Shown here piece by piece: positions 1 through 5,086 of a DNA stretch of 5,086 nucleotides. The notes beneath the pieces were generated by a model that did no database searches, was not told where the DNA came from, and worked only from the letters and a program-made list of their open reading frames with translations. Source of the DNA: Spirochaetia bacterium (GTDB lineage Bacteria; Spirochaetota; Spirochaetia; DTKZ01); the NCBI GenBank assembly GCA_031270615.1, contig JAISXE010000272.1:1-5086 (forward strand), given 5' to 3'. The first letter of the stretch is position 1, and each line of letters starts with the position of its first letter. A program made the position numbers and the translations under genes.

Positions 1-470
1 TATATAACGCGGGAACCTTTACCATGACCGGCGGCGAAATATCCGGCAATAAACCCAACTACGGCCAAGTCGAGGGCGGTGCTTATCTCGGCGGCCGCGG
101 CGGCGGCGTGTATGTCGCCGACAATGCACAATTCACTCTGAGCGGCGGCACGATCTTCGGTAACGATGCCTCTTATGGCGGCGGAGTGGCTGTTGTTGAG
201 AACGGAAGTTTTATTATGGAGGGCGGTACAATCGCCGGCAACACCGCGCAGCATGGCGCCGGAGTGCATGCCTATAACAATCCGACATTCAAAAAGACCG
301 ACGGGACCATCTACGGCCAGGACGCCGGCGCGCCAAACTGGAACCGCGCATCCTCCTCCCCTTATTTCGGCCACGTCGCGCGCTGTTCTCCGGGAACTAA
401 AACCCGCAACGACACCGCCGATTCGGAGGTGGATCTGGACATAAGCACGGATGAAAACTGGGGCATATAA
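1..470 (+). CDS. Parallel beta-helix type repeat protein, C-terminal part (5' end outside window)
   Basis: The frame is open to the left edge (first whole codon at base 3, reading YNAGTFTM) and ends with TAA at 468-470, so the gene begins before the window; the ATG at 24 lies inside a repeat and is not a credible start. The visible 155 codons consist of glycine-rich repeats with the pattern F-x-(M/L)-x-G-G-x-I-x-G-N. One degenerate unit at 3-98 is followed by three regular 26-residue units, then a non-repeat tail of about 45 residues that includes YFGHVARCSPG and ends DENWGI. Repeats of this kind fold as right-handed parallel beta-helices in surface or secreted proteins. I associate this repeat style and tail with large repeat proteins of Treponema-like spirochaetes (family knowledge, not searched). 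Its ligand and cell location cannot be read here; a signal peptide would lie outside the window. It is convergent with the kinase gene, 18 bases away, and its codon use looks slightly less GC-biased than that of its neighbours. Confidence 0.8.
   Translation, partial: YNAGTFTMTGGEISGNKPNYGQVEGGAYLGGRGGGVYVADNAQFTLSGGTIFGNDASYGGGVAVVENGSFIMEGGTIAGNTAQHGAGVHAYNNPTFKKTDGTIYGQDAGAPNWNRASSSPYFGHVARCSPGTKTRNDTADSEVDLDISTDENWGI
99..332 (+). repeat. Three in-frame 78-base (26-residue) coding repeats
   Basis: Units run 99-176, 177-254 and 255-332. Each begins with GGGV or GAGV, has an aromatic F near residue 12, a GGTI or DGTI turn near residues 16-19, and a GN or GQD step near residue 21. The first two units are clearly alike in protein; the third is degenerate (TFKKTDGTIYGQD) and leads into the tail, as expected for the last rung of a beta-helix. 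Nucleotide identity between units is modest, so this is an old protein repeat rather than a recent tandem duplication. Confidence 0.75.
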
Positions 471-488
471 AACCGTGGGGCCAGTGGT

Positions 489-1910
489 TTATTTCGCCGG
501 AATCCTTGCCTCGAACACGGCCCCGCCTTCGGGCGGCGAGGCGGCGCTGATTGTTCCCCCGTGGGCCTCGGTTATGGCCCTGGCTATGGACAGGCCGATT
601 CCCAGGCCCGGTTTTTCCCGCGCCCCGCTGCCCCGGTACAGCCGCTCCCAGATGTGGGGCAACTCCTCCGGGGGGATGCCCGGCCCCGCGTCGCGGACCC
701 GCAAAAAAACCTGGCCGGATTCCTCGCCCAGGCCCACGCGCACGGTGCCCCCGGGGGGCGAGTATTTCACCGCGTTGTCCAGGAGGTTTCCCACAACGCG
801 GCGCCAGCGCGGCGTGTCGACCGATGCCTCAAGGCTCACCGGGCCGGAGAATTCTATCCTGACGTTCCGCTCCTCGCCTATGTACGAATACATTTCGATA
901 ATCTGCCGGGTAATCTCCGCGATGTCCGCCAGCGCCGTATCCAGTTTCAGGATGCCCGTCTCCGCCTCGGACAGGTCCATAATCGCGTTCAGCCCGGTTA
1001 TGATCTTTTCCGCTTCCTCAAGGCCGTCCTGAAGGGCCTCGCGGAAACGCGAAACATCCTCCGGCCCCCGGAGGGCCAGCTCCGCCATGCCCCGGAAGCG
1101 GGTCAGGGGCGTGCGCAGGTCGTGGGCCACGGTGTCAAGGGTTCCTTGCAGGCTGCGCACAAGGGTCTCGATGTGTTCCAGCATACTGTTGAACAGGACG
1201 ACAAGATCGTGCAGCTCGCCCTGCGCGCGGACCTCCCGGATGCGGGCCTTCAGGTTGCCGGTGCCGATAATGTGCCCCGCCGTGTCGGCCAGCCTTTGTA
1301 TGGGCGCGAGCATCCGCGCCGTCAGGACGGAGCCGCCGATGATGCTCAAGACCAGGAGCGGGAGGAGCAGGATGGAAAACTCGCGGATGATGTGCCCGGT
1401 TATCTTTTGGGTTTTCTCGGTGGAAACGCCGATTTGCAGGATGTAGTCGTTGTCCAGGTGGATCTCCCCCGCCAGGAGCGTATAGGAATGGCGCTCGGAG
1501 CGTATACGAAGAATGCCCGTGAAGGGCTTCAGTTTTTCCTCGAAAAGATCCTCAGGGAAAAAATCCCTCCAGCCCTGGGGAAACATAAAAAAAACGGTGC
1601 TGTTTGTCTGGTCGGCGACGCGCAGAAAGTAGGGGGTTCCCTCCAGTTCCATCGAGCTTCCGTCCAGGCGCCCTATGAAGCTGTCCGCGCTCTGGGTCTG
1701 GGACTTTGCCCAGTATTCCAGCAGCTTGTGCTGGATGAAGAGGATGTCCTCCTGGTCGAGCGATGTTTTTACCGTATAGTAGATGCCGCCCAGGAGCAGC
1801 AGGGCCGTTGCCGCGAACAGGCCGGAGAACAGGCCGGTGATGCGCAGGTTAATCCGCCCAAGGCCGCGGCGGCGGGGGGATGGGCCCGCCTTATTCTTTT
1901 TTAAGGACAT
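489..1910 (-). CDS. Membrane sensor histidine kinase of a two-component system
   Basis: This 473-residue kinase would sense an envelope or outside signal, autophosphorylate and hand phosphate to the adjacent regulator. Order of parts: a basic cytoplasmic start (1-20), membrane segment about 24-46, an extracytoplasmic region about 47-176 that I do not recognise, membrane segment about 177-199, HAMP about 199-252, and HisKA with H-box AHDLRTPLTR (phospho-His263). The HATPase_c part has N-box NLLDNAVKYS (Asn375, Asn379), G1 DAGPGI (407-412), F-box region near 420-427 and G2 GLGIGL (435-440). All catalytic motifs are intact. The start is ATG at 1908-1910: it has a GGGGGA ribosome site 6 bases upstream and gives a normal N-terminus. 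The frame stays open upstream to 2033, but those 41 residues (many Cys, Arg, Gly) are read through the regulator gene. The 20-base overlap with the regulator implies one transcript and coupled translation. The HAMP and HisKA style resembles the CusS/QseC-like branch, but the signal cannot be inferred. Confidence 0.93.
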   Translation of the reverse strand: MSLKKNKAGPSPRRRGLGRINLRITGLFSGLFAATALLLLGGIYYTVKTSLDQEDILFIQHKLLEYWAKSQTQSADSFIGRLDGSSMELEGTPYFLRVADQTNSTVFFMFPQGWRDFFPEDLFEEKLKPFTGILRIRSERHSYTLLAGEIHLDNDYILQIGVSTEKTQKITGHIIREFSILLLPLLVLSIIGGSVLTARMLAPIQRLADTAGHIIGTGNLKARIREVRAQGELHDLVVLFNSMLEHIETLVRSLQGTLDTVAHDLRTPLTRFRGMAELALRGPEDVSRFREALQDGLEEAEKIITGLNAIMDLSEAETGILKLDTALADIAEITRQIIEMYSYIGEERNVRIEFSGPVSLEASVDTPRWRRVVGNLLDNAVKYSPPGGTVRVGLGEESGQVFLRVRDAGPGIPPEELPHIWERLYRGSGAREKPGLGIGLSIARAITEAHGGTISAASPPEGGAVFEARIPAK

Positions 1911-2568
1911 ATCCCATCCCCCGCAGGGTATGAAGCAGCCGGGGCCGTCCTTCCTTTTCGATCTTGTTCCGCAGCCGGAACACAAGAACATCCACGACGT
2001 TTGTCTGGGGGTCAAAGTCGTAGTCCCAGACATGCTCCAGTATCATCGTTTTGGAGAGGACCTGGCCGGGGTGCCGCAGCAGGTATTCGAGCAGGGAATA
2101 CTCCCTCGGCTGCAGGTCTATCCGCTCGCCGCCCCGGCTGACTTCCCGCCTCAGCGGGTCCATGGCGAGGTCCTCGAACTGCAGCCGCGTTGGGCTTGGC
2201 TGGGAGACGCCCGCGCGGCGGATCAGCGCCTGCACGCGCGCCAAAAGCTCGGTGAAGGAGAAGGGTTTTGTCAGGTAATCGTCGCCGCCTTTTTGGAAAC
2301 CCAGCACGCGGTCATCGACCGAGCGTTTCGCGCTGAGTATCAGAATGGGCGTCGTCACGCGATTGTCCCGCAGGCGGGAAATCATCGCAAGCCCGTCCAT
2401 GCCGGGAAGCATGATGTCCGCAATCGCGGCGTCGTAGGCGCCTGCGAGGAGGCAGGAAAGCCCGTCCTCGCCGGTCCTCACCGCGTCAACCGCGAAACCC
2501 GCCTCCCGCAGGCCCTTTGCCACAAAATCGGCTATCTTCTGGTCGTCTTCGACAATAAGGATCCGCAT
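1891..2568 (-). CDS. OmpR/PhoB-class response regulator
   Basis: This 225-residue DNA-binding regulator is the partner of the overlapping kinase. The receiver domain (about 1-118) shows the acidic pocket Asp8-Asp9, phospho-acceptor Asp51 in ADIMLPGMDG, Ser79 in ILSA (the switch Ser/Thr position) and Lys101 in LTKPF. The winged-helix output domain (about 128-223) has the usual LQPREYSLLEYLLRHPGQVLS helix region, the recognition-helix stretch TNVVDVLVFRLRNKI, and the wing RGMGYVL near the C-terminus. Length and all key residues are normal. I chose ATG at 2566-2568, giving MRILIVEDD, the canonical receiver start; a TTG at 2631 would add 21 residues unlike anything in the family. The ribosome site is poor (AAGG only two bases from the ATG). 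The receiver sequence resembles the CusR/CopR-like group, but metal sensing is not supported by anything else here. It is first gene of the operon; a promoter candidate lies about 200 bases upstream. Confidence 0.95.
   Translation of the reverse strand: MRILIVEDDQKIADFVAKGLREAGFAVDAVRTGEDGLSCLLAGAYDAAIADIMLPGMDGLAMISRLRDNRVTTPILILSAKRSVDDRVLGFQKGGDDYLTKPFSFTELLARVQALIRRAGVSQPSPTRLQFEDLAMDPLRREVSRGGERIDLQPREYSLLEYLLRHPGQVLSKTMILEHVWDYDFDPQTNVVDVLVFRLRNKIEKEGRPRLLHTLRGMGYVLKKE
1917..1922 (-). promoter_or_regulatory. Ribosome binding site of the histidine kinase gene
   Basis: On the - strand GGGGGA stands 6 bases before the ATG at 1910. It lies inside the last codons of the response regulator gene, so ribosomes finishing the regulator would uncover or reuse it. 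It decides the kinase start in favour of 1910 over the longer open frame reaching 2033. Confidence 0.6.
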
Positions 2569-2685
2569 GGCCTTATCATGGCACAGTGCTTTTAAAACCG
2601 CAAGACCGGGGAGGCTTCCCACTGTCAACAAGCTAAGGCATAGGTCAGCCCGTGGGGCGCGAGGGATTGAAGCGGAAATCCCGCA

Positions 2686-2700
2686 AGCCCCGCAGGGGCT
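2686..2700. repeat. Inverted repeat AGCCCC/GGGGCT with three-base loop
   Basis: A perfect 6-bp stem around GCA that fills the space between the two conserved 24-base units. No run of T follows it on either strand, so it is not a classical intrinsic terminator. Confidence 0.65.
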
Positions 2701-2724
2701 GAGGAATTGGAGCGGAAAGCCCGG

Positions 2725-2747
2725 TTTTTGGCGCGAAGCGCCAAAAA
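2725..2747. repeat. Perfect 10-bp inverted repeat TTTTTGGCGC/GCGCCAAAAA
   Basis: Arms of ten bases flank a GAA loop on the + strand (UUC in - strand RNA). The T-run lies on the 5' side and the A-run on the 3' side of the stem on both strands, opposite to the order needed for intrinsic termination. In the presumed - strand leader RNA it would form a very stable stem extended by five A-U pairs. Confidence 0.7.
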
Positions 2748-2774
2748 GGCGCCCAAATTCCGAATCGGAGTGAA

Positions 2775-2803
2775 ATTGTAAATGGGTTTTGGAACAGGAT
2801 CAA
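2775..2803 (-). promoter_or_regulatory. Sigma70-type promoter for the regulator-kinase operon
   Basis: On the - strand TTGATC (2803-2798) and TACAAT (2780-2775) are separated by exactly 17 bases. The -10 matches consensus at five of six positions and the -35 at four. An A-rich tract (2830-2812, with a run of seven A) sits just upstream, about where an UP element would lie. It directs transcription toward the regulator, starting near 2768. It is the best promoter match I found in the region; spirochaete promoters are less well charted, hence moderate confidence. Confidence 0.5.
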
Positions 2804-2831
2804 GAAACAGGCTTTTGTTTTTTTCTTTCTG

Positions 2832-2858
2832 AATGTCCGCAGTGTCCGCGAGGTCCGT
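2832..2858. repeat. Three imperfect tandem 9-base units
   Basis: The + strand reads AATGTCCGC, AGTGTCCGC, GAGGTCCGT, all sharing a GTCCG core at 9-base spacing. It lies just after the protease stop codon and before the A-rich tract (as read on the - strand). It resembles short GTCCG/TCCGTG-type intergenic repeats seen in many environmental genomes (recollection, unchecked). It could equally be three binding half-sites on one DNA face, since 9 bases is close to a helical turn. Confidence 0.5.
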
Positions 2859-2873
2859 GGTTGTCTTCTTTGC

Positions 2874-4937
2874 CTATCCGTCGCCGAACTTTTTGACAAG
2901 CAGGGCCATTTCGCGCAGGCGGCGATGGACTTTGCCGTTGACGCTGCGCCCGGGAAAAGCGCCCCGGGAATTCCGTCTTCCGGCGGGGAGGCCGCTGAGG
3001 ATTTCAAGCCCCTCCTCCACCGTGGACACGGCGTAGATATGGAAAACCCCCTCCTTCAGGGCCTTCTGCACCTGCGGGGACAGCGTGAGGTTGGGAAGGT
3101 TCAGCCGGGGTATGAGGACCCCCTGGCTGCCGGAGAGTCCCGTCTTCTGGCACACGGCGTGGAAGCCTTCGATTTTCTCCGACACGCCGCCCACGGGCTG
3201 GATATCGCCCATCTGGTTTACGGAGCCGGTTACCGCCAGATCCTGGCGCAGGGGAAAATCCCCGATGGAGGAAAGGAGCGCGTATATTTCCGCCGAGGAA
3301 GCCGAATCCCCGTCGATTTCGATGTAGCTCTGCTCGAAACAGATGCTCGCCCGTATGGAAACCGGGAAACTGTCCGCGTATTTGGCCCGCAGATAGCCCT
3401 CGATAATAAGAAGCCCCTTGTCGTGTATGCCCCCGGACAGGCCCGCCTCCCTCTCGATATTGATAACCCCGTCATGCCCGGCGGCGGTTCTGGAGCTGAT
3501 CGCCAAAGGCCGCCCAAAGGCGTAGTAGCCCCGGTCGATGATCCCCAGACCGTTGACGCGGCCGACGGTCTTTCCCTTAAGCGGCATGATAAGCTCCCCC
3601 GAAAGGATCTGCTCGTCGATTTTGCATTCGGGAAGGTTGTACAGGAAGCTCCTCTCCTCAAGCGCGCGTTCCACCAGGGCGCGGCCTACGCTCTGCTGCC
3701 CGCCGCGCAGCGCCCAGTGCGCGGCCTCCCGCACAAGGTCGGCGATGAGGGAAAAGCGCGTTATCAGTTTGCCCCGGAACTCGGAGGCCCGCACGCCGTA
3801 TTCCAGGACGGCGGCGATCCCGGAATGGTCGAAGGGCGCAAGGCCCTCCCCGGCGCAGAGGGTGCGGATAAAGCGGATATACCCGCGCACGCCTTCCCCG
3901 TCGCGCTCCATGACCGAATCAAACTCCGCGTGTACCTTGAAGAGTTTGGGAAAGTCCTCGTCCGTGTTGTAAAAAACATCGTAGGTGTTCTCGTTTCCCA
4001 CCATGATGACCTTCGTGTCGATGCTGATCGCCTCGGGCTTCAGGCCGGAGGCAACCGGGAAAAACGGATTGGGCACCGCGCGGATTTCCGCGAAACCGGC
4101 CTCCAGGGCCCGCTTCAGGCTGTTCCAGGCGTCTTCCTCGTTGATGATGTCCTCGGCGCGGAGAACCAAAAAACCACCCGAAGCCTTGATAAGGGACCCC
4201 GCGCGGATCAGCATGAAATGCGAGCGGCCTTCCCCGGCCGGCTCCTGGTTGCCGAAGATGGCCGCATAGTCGGGCCAGGTCTCAAAAATGACAGGCGGGG
4301 TTTTCGCCCCGGAATTATCGACAACAAGGTTCGCGCCGTAGCGGAAGGCCGGCGGCTCCACAAGAGGATCCTCCGCATACTCTTCCGTAAAAAGCCGGGA
4401 GTGCAGCGCCAGGTCCTCTTCCAGCGCGCCCAGGTATTCCGCCGTCTTCGCTTCGGGGAACTCCCCGCGCAGGGCCTCCACTTCACCGCCTATCGCGGCC
4501 CTCATCTCCTGCTCCCCAAGCCCCGGCAGCCTTGCCCTCAGATTGTCCGCCATGCGCCCCAGCGCTTCCTTGAAGGCCCTTCCCTGCCCCGCCCTGAAAT
4601 ACAGGACGACAGGGCATTCCGGCTGCCGGAAATTGTTGACATACACTATATCGCGGAGGCCGCCGCAGCCCGCCCCCGCGGCCTCCGCGCGCTCCCGCAG
4701 GATCTTCGTGATAGCCGTCCGCTTCCCCGTCCCCGGAAGACCCGTGACATAGATATTGTAGCCCTTCGCCCTCATGTCCATCCCGAAACCCAGGGCGCGC
4801 ACGGCGCGTTCCTGGCCAATAACCACCGGGAGGCCTCCCCGCGTGTCGCCGCCCTCCCCGTCGAAGGCCGCGATCTCCTCGTCCGCGATACCGAAATCCG
4901 TATCGGAGCAGTCCAGCTCATAAGCGCGTATATTCAT
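2874..4937 (-). CDS. Lon-like ATP-dependent serine protease (LonC/LonB-like, AAA_32 plus Lon_C)
   Basis: This 687-residue cytoplasmic AAA+ protease has both its ATPase and its peptidase parts. Visible parts: an N-terminal segment leading to IGQERAVRALGFG (about 40-52), Walker A GLPGTGKRT (66-74), and the family's YVNNF stretch (99-103). A short helical stretch follows (about 115-190), then a Walker B region GGFLVLRAEDI (254-264), a sensor-like VGNENTYD (313-320) and KLFKVHAEFD (331-340). The C-terminal Lon domain has the dyad Ser547 in DGDSASSAE and Lys588 in VGGVSEKIEGF. Relatives are usually near 800 residues; the gap between Walker A and B is about 100 shorter here, in the helical domain. 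Both ends look native, including the VNGKVHRRLRE tail, so it is compact rather than broken. It lacks the N-terminal substrate domain of classical LonA. The start is ATG at 4935-4937; the ribosome site (GGCAGG, one base away) is poor. Substrates are unknown; a role in stress protein turnover is inferred from the family only. Confidence 0.92.
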   Translation of the reverse strand: MNIRAYELDCSDTDFGIADEEIAAFDGEGGDTRGGLPVVIGQERAVRALGFGMDMRAKGYNIYVTGLPGTGKRTAITKILRERAEAAGAGCGGLRDIVYVNNFRQPECPVVLYFRAGQGRAFKEALGRMADNLRARLPGLGEQEMRAAIGGEVEALRGEFPEAKTAEYLGALEEDLALHSRLFTEEYAEDPLVEPPAFRYGANLVVDNSGAKTPPVIFETWPDYAAIFGNQEPAGEGRSHFMLIRAGSLIKASGGFLVLRAEDIINEEDAWNSLKRALEAGFAEIRAVPNPFFPVASGLKPEAISIDTKVIMVGNENTYDVFYNTDEDFPKLFKVHAEFDSVMERDGEGVRGYIRFIRTLCAGEGLAPFDHSGIAAVLEYGVRASEFRGKLITRFSLIADLVREAAHWALRGGQQSVGRALVERALEERSFLYNLPECKIDEQILSGELIMPLKGKTVGRVNGLGIIDRGYYAFGRPLAISSRTAAGHDGVINIEREAGLSGGIHDKGLLIIEGYLRAKYADSFPVSIRASICFEQSYIEIDGDSASSAEIYALLSSIGDFPLRQDLAVTGSVNQMGDIQPVGGVSEKIEGFHAVCQKTGLSGSQGVLIPRLNLPNLTLSPQVQKALKEGVFHIYAVSTVEEGLEILSGLPAGRRNSRGAFPGRSVNGKVHRRLREMALLVKKFGDG

Positions 4938-4948
4938 ACCTGCCGTTC

Positions 4949-4977
4949 ATGCTACCAGAATTCCGCTGGAATGAAAA
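4949..4977 (-). promoter_or_regulatory. Weak promoter candidate for the Lon-like protease gene
   Basis: On the - strand TTTTCA (4977-4972) and TAGCAT (4954-4949) are 17 bases apart, with a TGG extension before the -10. Each hexamer matches consensus at only four positions. Transcription would begin near 4942, leaving about five leader bases, too few to contain the ribosome site, so either the message is nearly leaderless or this is chance. A 4-bp inverted repeat CCAG/CTGG lies in the spacer. Confidence 0.22.
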
Positions 4978-5013
4978 GAAGGAAAAATCAAAGAATCAGG
5001 GGTGGGGAGTGAG

Positions 5014-5036
5014 GCGTGGGCCTGCAACGGCCCCGC
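5014..5036. repeat. Hairpin overlapping the stop codon of the right-edge gene
   Basis: GCG-T-GGGCC pairs with GGCCC-CGC around a TGCAAC loop: eight pairs with one bulged T at 5017. Read on the - strand it begins at the TAG stop of the right-edge gene, where a terminator might be, but the next T-rich stretch is more than 10 bases further on, so termination would be weak at most. It could also be a small dispersed palindrome. Confidence 0.35.
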
Positions 5037-5086
5037 TACAGTTTCGCTATCTCCTCACGGGACAGGCCGGAAACGATTGCTATTTT
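5036..5086 (-). CDS. C-terminal end of a gene, possibly Rpn/PD-(D/E)XK nuclease-type putative transposase
   Basis: On the - strand an open frame enters from the right edge and encodes KIAIVSGLSREEIAKL before a TAG at 5038-5036. Only 16 residues are visible. The pattern of a short helix, then GLSxEEIxxL and a stop, is the usual tail of Rpn-family (PD-(D/E)XK) putative transposase proteins, which are abundant in Treponema-like genomes; this is a family resemblance in a very short string. It lies 98 bases upstream of the protease gene on the same strand. The catalytic part lies outside the window. Any other protein ending in a small helix-turn-helix would look similar. Confidence 0.45.
   Translation of the reverse strand, partial: KIAIVSGLSREEIAKL

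Larger units (their letters stand above)
2648..2776. repeat. Alternating short repeat and hairpin array, REP/MITE-like
   Basis: Two 24-base units, 2661-2684 and 2701-2724, match at 20 of 24 positions and share a core like GGAATTGGAGCGGAAA; a degenerate third core lies at 2762-2776 (GAATCGGAGTG-AAA). Each of the two clear units is preceded by a hairpin with a three-base loop: GCCC-GTG-GGGC at 2648-2658 and AGCCCC-GCA-GGGGCT at 2686-2700. A third hairpin, with GAA loop, spans 2725-2747 between the second unit and the degenerate core. Hairpin centres are about 40 and 43 bases apart. The stems differ in sequence while the spacers are conserved. This looks like an interspersed palindromic repeat family; I have the impression of similar sequences in other host-associated bacteria but cannot check. 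No transposase or terminal target duplication is visible. Confidence 0.6.
2569..2873 (-). other. 305-base gene-free region: promoter and long leader of the two-component operon
   Basis: Between the protease stop and the regulator start there is no credible gene; frames crossing it on either strand have low-complexity or repeat-derived translations. In - strand order it contains a triplicated 9-base element (2858-2832), an A-rich tract (2830-2812), a sigma70-like promoter (2803-2775), an alternating repeat/hairpin array (about 2776-2648), and about 80 bases of plain sequence up to the regulator ATG. That last part includes a TTGACA hexamer at 2628-2623 with no matching -10. No intrinsic terminator for the protease gene was found. 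If the promoter is real, transcription starts near 2768 and the operon has an untranslated leader of about 200 bases. Confidence 0.5.

Noticed and set aside
561..1904. A 447-codon open frame on the + strand opposite the histidine kinase
   Set aside because: Same cause: antisense frame of a GC-rich gene; the translation is Arg, Gln, Gly and Pro rich with no recognisable domain.
1911..2033. Upstream extension of the kinase frame by 41 residues
   Set aside because: It lies inside the response regulator gene in another frame and has an unnatural composition. The ATG at 1910 has a good ribosome site and gives a normal N-terminus before the first membrane segment.
2623..2628. Perfect TTGACA on the - strand as a second -35 for the regulator
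   Set aside because: At 16 to 18 bases of spacing the -10 position reads TCTTGC or similar, which is not promoter-like; the TTTTAAAA further on is about 25 bases away.
2569..2631. TTG-started extension of the response regulator by 21 residues
   Set aside because: Receiver domains begin with the MRILIVEDD-type strand; the extension lacks family resemblance.
2725..2747. Intrinsic terminator for the Lon-like gene
   Set aside because: The stem is strong, but the T-run precedes it and the A-run follows it on both strands, the wrong order for termination. It also lies downstream of a promoter candidate that would have to read through it.
2567..2773. A 68-codon + strand frame and a 120-codon - strand frame (2645-3007) across the repeat array
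   Set aside because: Both translate the repeat units and hairpins. The - strand frame also overlaps the protease 3' end out of frame. No independent coding signal is visible.
2648..2776. CRISPR array
   Set aside because: There are only two clear units of 24 bases with four mismatches, the intervening 16 bases form a palindrome rather than a unique spacer, and no cas gene is present.
2925..5012. A 695-codon open frame on the + strand lying opposite the whole Lon-like gene
   Set aside because: It mirrors the protease gene and is explained by strong GC bias at third positions, which removes stop codons from an antisense frame. Its translation shows no domain, whereas the - strand product has full catalytic motifs.

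Overview
The window carries one partial gene on the + strand (1-470) and, on the - strand, a Lon-like protease gene (4937 to 2874) followed by a two-component response regulator and histidine kinase pair (2568 to 489). A second partial gene on the - strand is cut by the right edge (5086 to 5036). The DNA is GC-rich with strongly GC-biased third codon positions. The left-edge protein, a parallel beta-helix type repeat protein with FTMTGGEISGN-like units and a characteristic tail, is of a kind I associate with host-associated Treponema and related spirochaetes. The short repeats at 2648-2776 and the nuclease-like tail at the right edge would fit that too. The taxonomic guess (Spirochaetota, Treponema-like) rests on protein style only and is moderate at best.

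Layout from left to right. 1-470: C-terminal part of a probable surface or exported repeat protein, with three 26-residue repeats. 471-488: an 18-base convergent gap with no convincing terminator. 489-1910: a membrane histidine kinase with two membrane segments, an extracytoplasmic domain of about 130 residues, HAMP, and a complete HisKA/HATPase core. 1891-2568: an OmpR/PhoB-class response regulator whose 3' end overlaps the kinase start by 20 bases. 2569-2873: 305 bases without a gene. Read on the - strand, this stretch holds a good sigma70-type promoter, a leader of about 200 bases containing a hairpin-and-repeat array, and a triplicated 9-base element. 2874-4937: a compact LonC/LonB-like AAA+ protease with an intact Ser-Lys dyad. 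4938-5035: a short gap with a weak promoter candidate and a hairpin. 5036-5086: the last 16 codons of a gene whose tail resembles Rpn/PD-(D/E)XK putative transposase proteins.

The regulator and kinase form a standard signalling operon: the kinase would sense an envelope signal, autophosphorylate on His263 and pass phosphate to Asp51 of the regulator, which would then bind DNA. No target gene is evident in the window; the repeat protein and the Lon-like protease are merely neighbours. I see no convincing evidence of an undescribed multi-gene system. The most unusual structure is the alternating repeat/hairpin array (2648-2776) that appears to lie inside the untranslated leader of the two-component operon.
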